This document shows, piece after piece, positions 42,218 to 50,517 of a stretch of 64,000 nt of DNA. The stretch comes from Streptomyces sp. VRA16 Mangrove soil (lineage in GTDB: Bacteria > Actinomycetota > Actinomycetes > Streptomycetales > Streptomycetaceae): positions 310,001-374,000 of the forward strand of contig NZ_JAFVLN010000008.1 in the NCBI RefSeq assembly GCF_017377775.1, written 5' to 3'. The notes under the pieces were generated by a model. It had not been told where the DNA came from. It made no database searches and saw only the letters and a program-made list of their open reading frames with translations. The first letter of the stretch is position 1; every line of letters begins with the position of its first letter. The position numbers and the translations under genes were made by a program.

Positions 42218-43840
42218 ATGCACGAGGCACCGGAGCTGACGAGCGCGGCGGATCCCGCGTCGGAGGCCTGGCAGTCCCATGAGGCGGCCCACCGGAAGCT
42301 CGCGGCCGAGCTGCGCGAGAAGCTGGCCGCGGCCCGGCTCGGCGGCGGCGAGAAGGCCCGCGCCCGGCACACGGCGCGCGGCAAGCTGCTGCCGCGTGAG
42401 CGGGTGGACACGCTGCTCGACCCCGGCTCCCCGTTCCTGGAGCTGGCGCCGCTGGCGGCGGACGGGATGTACGAGGGGCAGGCGCCGGCGGCGGGCGTGA
42501 TCGCCGGCATCGGGCGGGTGTCGGGCCGCGAGTGCGTGATCGTCGCCAATGACGCGACGGTCAAGGGCGGCACGTACTACCCGATGACGGTGAAGAAGCA
42601 CCTGCGCGCCCAGGAGGTGGCGCTGGAGAACCGGCTGCCGTGCGTCTACCTGGTGGACTCCGGCGGTGCGTTCCTGCCGATGCAGGACGAGGTGTTCCCG
42701 GACCGCGAGCACTTCGGGCGGATCTTCTACAACCAGGCGCGGATGTCGGGCGCCGGCATCCCGCAGATCGCGGCGGTGCTCGGCTCGTGCACGGCCGGCG
42801 GCGCGTACGTCCCGGCGATGAGCGACGAAGCGGTGATCGTCCGCAATCAGGGCACGATCTTCCTGGGCGGCCCACCGCTGGTGAAGGCGGCCACCGGCGA
42901 GGTGGTGACGGCGGAGGAGCTGGGCGGCGGCGAGGTCCACTCGCGCGTCTCGGGCGTCACCGACCACCTCGCGGAGGACGACGCGCACGCGCTGCGCATC
43001 GTCCGGACCATCGTCTCCACGCTCCCGGAGCGCGGCCCGCTGCCGTGGGCGGTCAGGGCGGCGATCGAGCCGAAGGTGGACCCGGCGGGTCTGTACGGCG
43101 CGGTGCCGGTCGACTCGCGCACCCCGTACGACGTCCGCGAGGTCATCGCGCGCGTGGTCGACGGTTCGCAGTTCGCCGAGTTCAAGGCCGAGTTCGGGCA
43201 GACGCTGGTCACCGGGTTCGCGCGGATCCACGGCCACCCGGTCGGCATCGTCGCGAACAACGGCATCCTGTTCGCCGAGTCCGCCCAGAAGGGCGCCCAC
43301 TTCATCGAGCTGTGCGACCAGCGCGGCATCCCGCTGGTGTTCCTGCAGAACATCTCGGGGTTCATGGTCGGAAAGGACTACGAGGCGGGCGGGATCGCCA
43401 AGCACGGCGCCAAAATGGTCACGGCGGTGGCCTGCACGCGCGTACCGAAGCTGACGGTGGTGATCGGCGGCTCGTACGGCGCGGGCAACTACTCGATGTG
43501 CGGGCGGGCGTACTCGCCGCGCTTCCTGTGGATGTGGCCCGGCGCGAAGATCAGCGTCATGGGCGGCGAGCAGGCCGCCTCGGTGCTCGCGACGGTCAAG
43601 CGCGACCAGTTGGAGGCGCGCGGGGAGTCCTGGCCCGCGGACGAGGAGGAGGCGTTCAAGGCGCCGATCCGCAGCCAGTACGAGACCCAGGGCAGTGCCT
43701 ACTACGCGACGGCCCGGCTGTGGGACGACGGCGTGATCGACCCGATGGAGACCCGCCAGGTCCTCGGCCTGGCCCTGACCGCCTGTGCCAACGCGCCGCT
43801 TCCGGAGAAGTCCGGCGGCTTCGGCGTCTTCCGGATGTGA
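42218..43840 (+). CDS. accD1: 3-Methylcrotonyl-CoA-type carboxylase, beta (carboxyltransferase) subunit
   Basis: The 540-residue protein is a carboxyltransferase with the MCC-type signatures AAVLGSCTAGGAYVPAMSDE, IFLGGPPLVKAATGEVV and FLQNISGFMVGKDYEAGGI. It transfers carboxyl from biotin to an acyl-CoA, most likely 3-methylcrotonyl-CoA in leucine breakdown. The alpha subunit follows 14 bp later, then HMG-CoA lyase and an acyl-CoA dehydrogenase, which together make most of a leucine catabolic operon. The ATG has a GAGAGGACCGCAGG site. The symbol follows my memory of S. coelicolor usage. Confidence 0.92.
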   Translation: MHEAPELTSAADPASEAWQSHEAAHRKLAAELREKLAAARLGGGEKARARHTARGKLLPRERVDTLLDPGSPFLELAPLAADGMYEGQAPAAGVIAGIGRVSGRECVIVANDATVKGGTYYPMTVKKHLRAQEVALENRLPCVYLVDSGGAFLPMQDEVFPDREHFGRIFYNQARMSGAGIPQIAAVLGSCTAGGAYVPAMSDEAVIVRNQGTIFLGGPPLVKAATGEVVTAEELGGGEVHSRVSGVTDHLAEDDAHALRIVRTIVSTLPERGPLPWAVRAAIEPKVDPAGLYGAVPVDSRTPYDVREVIARVVDGSQFAEFKAEFGQTLVTGFARIHGHPVGIVANNGILFAESAQKGAHFIELCDQRGIPLVFLQNISGFMVGKDYEAGGIAKHGAKMVTAVACTRVPKLTVVIGGSYGAGNYSMCGRAYSPRFLWMWPGAKISVMGGEQAASVLATVKRDQLEARGESWPADEEEAFKAPIRSQYETQGSAYYATARLWDDGVIDPMETRQVLGLALTACANAPLPEKSGGFGVFRM

Positions 43841-43854
43841 GGGGACGAGCCACT

Positions 43855-45774
43855 GTGTTCGAGACGGTACTTGTGGCCAACCGCGGTGAGATCGCGGTCC
43901 GGGTCATCCGCACGCTGCGCGCCCTCGGCATCCGCTCGGTGGCGGTCCACAGCGACGCCGACGCCGACGCGCGGCATGTGCGCGAGGCCGACGAGGCGGT
44001 GCGGATCGGCCCGCCCCCGGCCGCCGAGAGTTACCTGTCGGTGGAGCGGCTGCTCGCGGCCGCGGCGTCGAGCGGCGCCCAGGCGGTGCACCCGGGCTAC
44101 GGCTTCCTGGCGGAGAACGCGACGTTCGCGCGGGCCTGCGAGGAGGCCGGCCTGACGTTCATCGGGCCGTCGGCCGACGCGATCGCCCTGATGGGCGACA
44201 AGATCCGCGCCAAGGAGACGGTCGAGGCCGCGGGCGTGCCGGTGGTGCCGGGCGGCCGCGATCCCGAACTGGCCGAGGCGGCCCGTGCGTTGGGCGCCCC
44301 GGTGCTGCTGAAGCCGTCGGCGGGCGGCGGCGGCAAGGGCATGCGCCTGGTGCGGGACCTGACGGTCCTGGAGGAGGAGATCGCGGCCGCCCGGCGCGAG
44401 GCGCGGGCCTCCTTCGGTGACGACACGCTGCTCGTGGAGCGCTGGGTCGACCGGCCCCGGCACATCGAGATCCAGGTCCTCGCGGACGGCCACGGCAACG
44501 TGGTGCACCTCGGCGAGCGCGAGTGCTCCCTCCAGCGCCGCCACCAGAAGATCATCGAGGAGGCGCCCAGCGTGCTCCTCGACGAGGCCACGCGCGCGGC
44601 GATGGGCGAGGCGGCCGTGGAGGCGGCCCGCAGCTGCGGCTACCGGGGCGCGGGCACGGTGGAGTTCATCGTGCCGGGCGACGACCCGGCCTCGTACTAC
44701 TTCATGGAGATGAACACCCGCCTCCAGGTCGAGCACCCGGTGACCGAGCTGGTCACGGGCCTGGACCTGGTGGAGTGGCAGCTGCGGGTCGCGGCGGGCG
44801 AGCGACTCCCGTTCGGGCAGGCCGACATCACGCTCACCGGCCACGCGGTCGAGGCACGGCTGTGCGCCGAGACCGTGTCGATCAAGGAGGGCGCCCGCGG
44901 CTTCCTGCCGTCCGGCGGCACGGTCCTGGCCCTCCAGGAACCCGAGGGCGACGGCGTGCGCACCGACTCGGGGCTCAGCGAGGGCACCGAGGTCTCCTCG
45001 CTGTACGACCCGATGCTGGCGAAGGTCATCGCGTACGGCCCCGACCGGGAGACCGCGCTGCGCAGACTGCGGGCCGCGCTGGCCAGGACGGTGACGCTCG
45101 GCGTGCCGACGAACGCCGGGTTCCTGCGCCGCCTGCTGGCCCATCCGGCGGTCGTCGCGGGCGAGTTGGACACCGGGCTCGTGGAGCGCGCGGTCGACGA
45201 CCTGGTGGACGCCGACGTCCCGGCGGAGGTGTACGCGGCGGCGGGGGTGCTGCGCCGGCGGGCTCTCGCCCCGGCCGCCACGGACGGCTGGGTGGACCCG
45301 TTCTCGCGGCCCGACGGCTGGCGGCTCGGCGGCGAACCGGCGTGGACCGTGCACCACTTGAGGGTCCCGGGTCACGACCCGGTCGAGGTCCGCGTCCGCG
45401 GTGACGAGGTGCTGGTCGACGGCGCCCCGACGACCCCGGCCCGGCTCACCGCCGTCGCCGGCGACTGGCTGGCCCGCGACGGCGACGCCTGGCACGTCCA
45501 GGACCACGACCCGGTGGCGGCGCGCCTGACGGGCGCGGGCCACGACGGCGCGGGCTCCCTGACGGCCCCGATGCCGGGCACCGTGACCGTCGTGAAGGTG
45601 GCGGTCGGCGATCAAGTGGCCGCCGGACAGAGCCTGTTGGTGGTGGAGGCGATGAAGATGGAGCACGTGATCGCGGCCCCGCACGCCGGCACCGTGACGG
45701 AGCTGGACGTGTCGCCGGGCACGACGGTGGCGATGGACCAGGTGCTCGCCGTCATCGCGGAGGAGGAGAAGTGA
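43855..45774 (+). CDS. accA1: 3-Methylcrotonyl-CoA-type carboxylase, alpha (biotin carboxylase + BCCP) subunit
   Basis: The 639-residue protein begins MFETVLVANRGEIAVRVIRT, the usual biotin carboxylase start, with the ATP-grasp loop KPSAGGGGKGMR about residues 153-164 and EMNTRLQVEHPVTE. The C-terminal biotinyl domain carries EAMKMEH with the biotin-accepting Lys at residue 601. It carboxylates biotin with ATP and bicarbonate and pairs with the beta subunit directly upstream. Its stop overlaps the HMG-CoA lyase start as GTGA. The GTG at 43855 is preferred because the domain begins there. Confidence 0.93.
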   Translation: MFETVLVANRGEIAVRVIRTLRALGIRSVAVHSDADADARHVREADEAVRIGPPPAAESYLSVERLLAAAASSGAQAVHPGYGFLAENATFARACEEAGLTFIGPSADAIALMGDKIRAKETVEAAGVPVVPGGRDPELAEAARALGAPVLLKPSAGGGGKGMRLVRDLTVLEEEIAAARREARASFGDDTLLVERWVDRPRHIEIQVLADGHGNVVHLGERECSLQRRHQKIIEEAPSVLLDEATRAAMGEAAVEAARSCGYRGAGTVEFIVPGDDPASYYFMEMNTRLQVEHPVTELVTGLDLVEWQLRVAAGERLPFGQADITLTGHAVEARLCAETVSIKEGARGFLPSGGTVLALQEPEGDGVRTDSGLSEGTEVSSLYDPMLAKVIAYGPDRETALRRLRAALARTVTLGVPTNAGFLRRLLAHPAVVAGELDTGLVERAVDDLVDADVPAEVYAAAGVLRRRALAPAATDGWVDPFSRPDGWRLGGEPAWTVHHLRVPGHDPVEVRVRGDEVLVDGAPTTPARLTAVAGDWLARDGDAWHVQDHDPVAARLTGAGHDGAGSLTAPMPGTVTVVKVAVGDQVAAGQSLLVVEAMKMEHVIAAPHAGTVTELDVSPGTTVAMDQVLAVIAEEEK

Positions 45775-46715
45775 CCGCACTCCCCATGGTCGTCCGGGCC
45801 GAGGACCTGCCCGGCCGGGTCCGCATCCACGAGGTGGGCGCCCGCGACGGCCTGCAGAACGAGAAGACCGCCGTCCCCACCGAGGTGAAGGCGGAGTTCG
45901 TCCACCGCCTCGCCGCGGCGGGCCTCACCACGATCGAGGCGACGAGCTTCGTCCACCCCAGGTGGGTTCCTCAACTGGCCGACGCGGAAGCCCTGTTCCC
46001 GCGGCTGGCGGACCTCGGCCACGTGCACCTCCCGGTCCTGGTGCCGAACGAGCGGGGCCTGACCCGGGCCCTGGACCTCGGCGCGAACCGCATCGCGGTG
46101 TTCGCCAGCGCCACCGAGTCCTTCGCGAAGGCCAATCTGAACCGCACGGTGGCCGAGTCCCTGGCGATGTTCGAGCCGGTCGTGACCCGCGCCAAGGAGG
46201 CGCGGGCGCACGTGCGCGGCTATCTCTCCATGTGCTTCGGCGACCCCTGGGAGGGCGCCGTCCCCGTCCACCAGGTCGTCGAGGTCGCCAAGGCCCTGCG
46301 GGACATGGGCTGCGACGAGCTGAGCCTGGGCGACACCATCGGCGTGGCTACCCCCGGCCACGTACAGACGCTGCTGGCGGAGCTGAACGAGGAGGGTGTG
46401 CCGACCGACACGCTCGGCGTGCACTTCCACGACACGTACGGACAGGCGCTCGCCAACACGCTCGCCGCGCTGCAGCACGGCGTGACCACGGTCGACGCGT
46501 CCGCGGGCGGCCTCGGCGGCTGCCCGTTCGCGAAGAGCGCCACCGGAAACCTCGCCACCGAGGACCTCGTCTGGATGCTGCAGGGCCTGGGCATCGAGAC
46601 CGGGGTCGACCTCGGCCTTCTCACCGACACCAGCAGGTGGATGGCCGGGCATCTGGGCCGACCCAGCCCGTCCCGCACCGTATCCGCCCTCTCGACGCCC
46701 CCACAGGAGCAGTGA
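45771..46715 (+). CDS. Hydroxymethylglutaryl-CoA lyase
   Basis: The 314-residue TIM-barrel enzyme has EVGARDGLQNE (Arg25, Asp26), the metal-binding VHFHDTYGQALAN (His218 and His220) and the signature GGLGGCPFA with the catalytic Cys at residue 251. It cleaves HMG-CoA to acetyl-CoA and acetoacetate, the last step of leucine catabolism. The start overlaps the carboxylase stop, so it is co-translated. A short Ser/Pro/Thr-rich tail ends the protein. Confidence 0.95.
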   Translation: MTALPMVVRAEDLPGRVRIHEVGARDGLQNEKTAVPTEVKAEFVHRLAAAGLTTIEATSFVHPRWVPQLADAEALFPRLADLGHVHLPVLVPNERGLTRALDLGANRIAVFASATESFAKANLNRTVAESLAMFEPVVTRAKEARAHVRGYLSMCFGDPWEGAVPVHQVVEVAKALRDMGCDELSLGDTIGVATPGHVQTLLAELNEEGVPTDTLGVHFHDTYGQALANTLAALQHGVTTVDASAGGLGGCPFAKSATGNLATEDLVWMLQGLGIETGVDLGLLTDTSRWMAGHLGRPSPSRTVSALSTPPQEQ

Positions 46716-46721
46716 GCAGCC

Positions 46722-47882
46722 ATGGACCACCGCCTCTCCCCCGAGCACGAGGAACTGCGGCGCACCGTCGAGGAGTTCGCGCACGAGGTCGTCGCCCCGA
46801 AGATCGGTGACTACTACGAGCGGCACGAGTTCCCGTACGAGATCGTCCGCGAGATGGGCCGCATGGGGCTGTTCGGGCTGCCGTTCCCCGAGGAGTACGG
46901 CGGCATGGGCGGCGACTACCTGGCGCTCGGCATCGCCCTGGAGGAGCTGGCCCGGGTCGACTCCTCCGTCGCCATCACCCTGGAGGCCGGAGTCTCCCTG
47001 GGCGCCATGCCGGTCCACCTGTTCGGCACCGAGGAGCAGAAGCGGCAGTGGCTGCCGAAGCTGTGCGCCGGCGAGATGCTGGGCGCGTTCGGGCTGACCG
47101 AGCCGGAGGCGGGGTCGGACGCGGGCGGCACCCGCACCACGGCGGTCCGCGACGAGGCGACCGGCGACTGGGTCATCAACGGCACGAAGTGCTTCATCAC
47201 CAACTCCGGCACGGACATCACGGGCCTGGTGACGGTGACGGCGGTGACCGGCCGCACGGCGGACGGCAAGCCGCTGATCTCGTCGATCATCGTCCCCGCG
47301 GGCACGCCCGGCTTCACGGCGGCGGCCCCGTACTCGAAGGTCGGGTGGAACGCGTCGGACACCCGTGAGCTGCACTTCGACGACGTCCGGGTGCCGGGTG
47401 CGAACCTGCTGGGCGCGGAGGGCCGCGGCTTCGCCCAGTTCCTGCGGATCCTCGACGAGGGCCGTATCGCGATCTCGGCTCTCGCCACCGGGCTCGCCCA
47501 GGGCTGCGTCGACGAGTCGGTGAAGTACGCCAAGGAGCGCCGCGCGTTCGGGCGCACCATCGGCGGCTACCAGGCGATCCAGTTCAAGATCGCCGACATG
47601 GAGATGAAGGCGCACACGGCCCGTCTGGCGTGGCGGGACGCGGCGTCCCGGCTGGTGGCGGGCGAGCCGTTCAAGAAGGAGGCGGCGCTGGCGAAGCTGT
47701 ACTCGTCGACGATCGCGGTGGACAACGCGCGCGAGGCGACCCAGATCCACGGCGGCTACGGCTTCATGAACGAGTATCCGGTGGCCCGCATGTGGCGCGA
47801 CTCCAAGATCCTGGAGATCGGCGAGGGCACGAGCGAGGTCCAGCGGATGCTGATCGCACGGGAGCTGGGTCTGACGTCGTAG
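46722..47882 (+). CDS. acdH: Acyl-CoA dehydrogenase (branched/short-chain type)
   Basis: The 386-residue flavoenzyme has GLTEPEAGSDAGGTRTTA, CFITNSGTDITGLV, ERRAFGRTIGGYQAIQFKIADM and IHGGYGFMNEYPVARMWRD. It ends ILEIGEGTSEVQRMLIARELGL, where Glu directly precedes GT, the MCAD-type catalytic base position. It is the fourth gene of the TetR-controlled operon, 7 bp after HMG-CoA lyase. It should oxidise a branched-chain acyl-CoA such as isovaleryl-CoA, isobutyryl-CoA or 2-methylbutyryl-CoA. The symbol follows my memory of the Streptomyces gene. Confidence 0.93.
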   Translation: MDHRLSPEHEELRRTVEEFAHEVVAPKIGDYYERHEFPYEIVREMGRMGLFGLPFPEEYGGMGGDYLALGIALEELARVDSSVAITLEAGVSLGAMPVHLFGTEEQKRQWLPKLCAGEMLGAFGLTEPEAGSDAGGTRTTAVRDEATGDWVINGTKCFITNSGTDITGLVTVTAVTGRTADGKPLISSIIVPAGTPGFTAAAPYSKVGWNASDTRELHFDDVRVPGANLLGAEGRGFAQFLRILDEGRIAISALATGLAQGCVDESVKYAKERRAFGRTIGGYQAIQFKIADMEMKAHTARLAWRDAASRLVAGEPFKKEAALAKLYSSTIAVDNAREATQIHGGYGFMNEYPVARMWRDSKILEIGEGTSEVQRMLIARELGLTS

Positions 47883-47904
47883 GGCCCGTCACCGGCACGG
47901 TGAA

Positions 47905-48297
47905 GTGAGAGCATCGGGAACCGTGTTCCCGTTGACGTCGCCCGAGGCGGTGGATGCCTGGCTGTCGACCGGCGGCCGGCATCCGGGGCGCCGGTGCGAC
48001 GAGTTCGCCGCCGCGGAGACGGCGCGCGCCGTCGCCGAGTTCCGTGCCGACGGCGGGCAGCTTGAGGTCATCGAGCCCGCCGTCGCCTTCCTGCGCGAGC
48101 ACATCGGCATCGTGCCGACCCTGAGCACCGGCCCCGAGAACCTGTCGGAGTTCAGCCCGGCCCTCATGGACGAGCGGGGGCGCTTCTTCTCTCTGCACTG
48201 GAGCGCCGAGTACTACCTGGGCGACGACAAGTACGCGGCGCTGATGGCCTACTCGCACGGCCAACCCCGGGAGTACGTGGATCTCCACCACAGCTGA
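47905..48297 (+). CDS. Hypothetical protein
   Basis: A predicted 130-residue cytosolic protein without signal peptide or membrane segment: MRASGTVFPLTSPEAVDAWL at the start, an Ala/Glu-rich helix (CDEFAAAETARAVAEFRADG), and an acidic/aromatic C-terminal half (GRFFSLHWSAEYYLGDDKYAALM). I do not recognise a family. Codon use is ordinary for the genome. The GTG at 47905 or another GTG at 47923 could start it. It lies 22 bp after the acyl-CoA dehydrogenase and may be a last, unrelated gene of that transcript. Confidence 0.65.
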   Translation: MRASGTVFPLTSPEAVDAWLSTGGRHPGRRCDEFAAAETARAVAEFRADGGQLEVIEPAVAFLREHIGIVPTLSTGPENLSEFSPALMDERGRFFSLHWSAEYYLGDDKYAALMAYSHGQPREYVDLHHS

Positions 48298-48332
48298 GCG
48301 GCGGGGACCCGCCCCCTGGACATCATGGGAAG

Positions 48333-48351
48333 TTAGGTTAACCTACCCTCA
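48333..48351. promoter_or_regulatory. Iron box upstream of desE (DmdR/IdeR site)
   Basis: TTAGGTTAACCTACCCTCA matches the actinobacterial DtxR-family iron box (TTAGGTTAGGCTAACCTAA) at 15 of 19 positions and lies 53 bp upstream of the siderophore-binding lipoprotein gene. Iron-loaded DmdR should repress here. Confidence 0.78.
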
Positions 48352-48403
48352 GTTTGCGACCCCGTCCGGCCGATGACCCGGCACGTCCGAAAGCAGCCCC
48401 TCC

Positions 48404-49453
48404 ATGTCGAACGCCCGTCTGTCCCGCCCCACCCGCCGCGGCATCCTCGCCGCCGGCGGAGCCCTCGGCCTCGGCGCCGCGCTCGCCGCCTGCGGCAGCG
48501 ACAAGGGCTCCAAAGACAGCGGTTCGGACTCGACGCAGGCCGCGAAGAAGTCCGGCCCCTGGTCCTACAAGGACGACCGTGGCACGACCGTGAAGCTGGA
48601 CAAGGTCCCGGCGAACATCGTCGCCTACACCGGCGTCGGCGCCGCCCTCTACGACTACGGCATCCAGGTCAAGGGCGTCTTCGGCCCGACCACGGTCAAG
48701 GGCGGCAAGGCCGATGTGATGGCCGGCGACATGCCCGTCGACAAGGTCACGGTCATCGGCAACGAGTGGGGCGCGTTCAACATCGAGAAGTACGCGGGCC
48801 TCGCCCCCGACGTGCTGATCTCGACGATGTTCGACGGCGCGGGCACCCTCTGGTACGTCCCGGCGGAGTCCAAGGCCAAGATCGCCAAGCTTGCCCCGAG
48901 CGTCGGCATCTCCGTCTACGACCGCCAGCTCACCCAGCCCCTTGAGCGCATGTACGCGCTGGCCGAGTCGCTCGGCGCCGACCTGAAGGCCGACAAGGTC
49001 GTCAAGGCGAAGAAGCGCTTCGAGGACGCGGCGGCCCGGCTGCGCAAGGCCGCCAAGGCGAACCCCGACATCAAGGTCCTGGTCGGCTCGGCCAGCGCCG
49101 ACATCTTCTACATGTCGGGCACGAACCTCTCCATCGACCTGGAGTACTTCAAGGCCCTCGGCGTGAACTTCGTCGAGCCCCCGGAGAAGGCCAAGAAGGC
49201 CTCCGGCGGCTGGTACGAGAACCTGAGCTGGGAGAACGTCGACAAGTACCCGGCCGACATCATCATGATGGACGACCGCACCCAGGCCATCCAGCCCGCC
49301 GACATCGAAGAGGCGACCTGGAAGAAGCTGCCCGCCGTCAAGGCCGGCCAGGTCATCGGCCGCTCCACCGAGCCGATCCTCTCCTACGACAAGTGCGCCC
49401 CGCTCCTGGAGAACCTCGCCAAGGCGATCGAGACCGCGAAGAAGGTGTCGTAA
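48404..49453 (+). CDS. desE: Ferrioxamine-binding lipoprotein
   Basis: The 349-residue protein has a Tat-type lipoprotein signal (RPTRRGILAAGG, lipobox LAAC with Cys30) and a class III periplasmic-binding fold: VKLDKVPANIVAYTGVGAALYDYG, then GLAPDVLIST and the C-terminal KKLPAVKAGQVIGRSTEPILSYD. It captures ferrioxamine-type siderophores at the membrane and hands them to an ABC importer encoded elsewhere. An iron box precedes the gene. desF follows after only 4 bp, so the two form one operon. Confidence 0.94.
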   Translation: MSNARLSRPTRRGILAAGGALGLGAALAACGSDKGSKDSGSDSTQAAKKSGPWSYKDDRGTTVKLDKVPANIVAYTGVGAALYDYGIQVKGVFGPTTVKGGKADVMAGDMPVDKVTVIGNEWGAFNIEKYAGLAPDVLISTMFDGAGTLWYVPAESKAKIAKLAPSVGISVYDRQLTQPLERMYALAESLGADLKADKVVKAKKRFEDAAARLRKAAKANPDIKVLVGSASADIFYMSGTNLSIDLEYFKALGVNFVEPPEKAKKASGGWYENLSWENVDKYPADIIMMDDRTQAIQPADIEEATWKKLPAVKAGQVIGRSTEPILSYDKCAPLLENLAKAIETAKKVS

Positions 49454-49457
49454 CCAC

Positions 49458-50324
49458 ATGACCGCGACGGCCGAAGCCCCCGCTGTAGCCCCTTTCCGAT
49501 TCTTCGATCTGCAAGTGGTCCGCACGCGGCGGCTCGGCCCGTCGCTGCTCCGGGTGACCTTCACCGGACCCGAGCTGGCCTCCTTCCACGGCGGCGGCCG
49601 GGACCAGTCCCTCTCCCTCTTCCTGCCGCACCCCGGCCAGGACGCCCCCGTCCTGCCGCCCGCCGAGCCGGGCGACGACGGGCGCGCCTGGCACGCGGCC
49701 TACCGGGCCATCCCGGACGACGAGCGCGCGATCATGCGCTCGTACACGCTCAGCGGCCAGCGTCGTCACCCCGCGCAGGAGGTCGACATCGACTTCGTGC
49801 TGCACAACGACGACCCGGCGACCACCGGCCCCGCCTGCCGCTGGGCCGAGGCCGCCCAGGCCGGTGACAAGGTCGTCGTGCTCGGCCCGGCGGTCGCCGA
49901 CAACGCCGCCGTGCGCTGCCAGCCGCCCGCCGACTTCGACCACATCCTCATGTGGGGCGACGAGACGGCCCTGCCGGCCGCGCTCGGCATCCTCGCCTGG
50001 CTGCCCGACTCCGTATCCGCGCATGTGTGGTTGGAGGTCCCGCACCGCGAGGACATCCAACCGATCCTCACCGCGGCGAACCTCACCGTGCACTGGCTGG
50101 TCCGCGACGAGCGGGCCCCCAGCGCCCTCGACGCCATCCGCGCCGCTCAACTCCCCGACGCCGTACGCCCGTACGCCTGGCTGGCCGGTGAGTCCGGGGC
50201 GATGAAGGAGCTGCGCCGGCATCTCGTGCGCGAACGCGGCTACGACAAGCGGGCGGTGAAGTTCGTCGGGTACTGGCGCCGCGGGCTCAGCGAGGACGCC
50301 CTGCGCGCGCAGGCCGCCGCCTAG
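49458..50324 (+). CDS. desF: Siderophore-interacting FAD reductase (ferric-siderophore utilisation)
   Basis: The 288-residue protein is a siderophore-interacting protein: an FAD-binding barrel with the family motif MRSYTLSGQRR (about residues 93-103) and an NAD(P)H domain with LMWGDETALPAALG (about 164-177). It ends with KFVGYWRRGLSED, a conserved family segment. It should reduce iron in imported ferric siderophores to release Fe(II). It is coupled to desE and followed by the large iron-box palindrome before desA. Confidence 0.94.
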   Translation: MTATAEAPAVAPFRFFDLQVVRTRRLGPSLLRVTFTGPELASFHGGGRDQSLSLFLPHPGQDAPVLPPAEPGDDGRAWHAAYRAIPDDERAIMRSYTLSGQRRHPAQEVDIDFVLHNDDPATTGPACRWAEAAQAGDKVVVLGPAVADNAAVRCQPPADFDHILMWGDETALPAALGILAWLPDSVSAHVWLEVPHREDIQPILTAANLTVHWLVRDERAPSALDAIRAAQLPDAVRPYAWLAGESGAMKELRRHLVRERGYDKRAVKFVGYWRRGLSEDALRAQAAA

Positions 50325-50384
50325 CTCCCAGACAGGTCCGCCCAGGTCCAATTCCCGCCATATAACTGCACATTTCGCCACATC

Positions 50385-50452
50385 AAGGGGCGGGGTCGCG
50401 AGCTCAACTTAGGTTAGGCTAACCTAAGTAAGAGTTCGCGACCCCGCCCCTT
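50385..50452. terminator. 68-bp palindrome around the desA iron box (hairpin/terminator)
   Basis: The 21-bp outer arms 50385-50405 and 50432-50452 are complementary with a single mismatch (core GGGGCGGGGTCGCGA / TCGCGACCCCGCCCC). They enclose the iron box, which is itself palindromic. Read from desEF this would form a very stable hairpin followed by TTCTC, so it can act as the desEF terminator. On DNA it flanks the repressor site. Confidence 0.75.
50409..50427. promoter_or_regulatory. Consensus iron box upstream of desABCD (DmdR/IdeR site)
   Basis: TTAGGTTAGGCTAACCTAA is a 19 of 19 match to the DtxR-family iron box consensus. It lies about 90 bp before desA at the exact centre of the 68-bp palindrome. 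It should give tight iron-dependent repression of siderophore synthesis. Confidence 0.92.
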
Positions 50453-50517
50453 CTCTGCGGCCGCAGCTCTCCTGCCCCACCCGGGAACACCCTCATCCCC
50501 ACCCGGAGGAACCGTTC

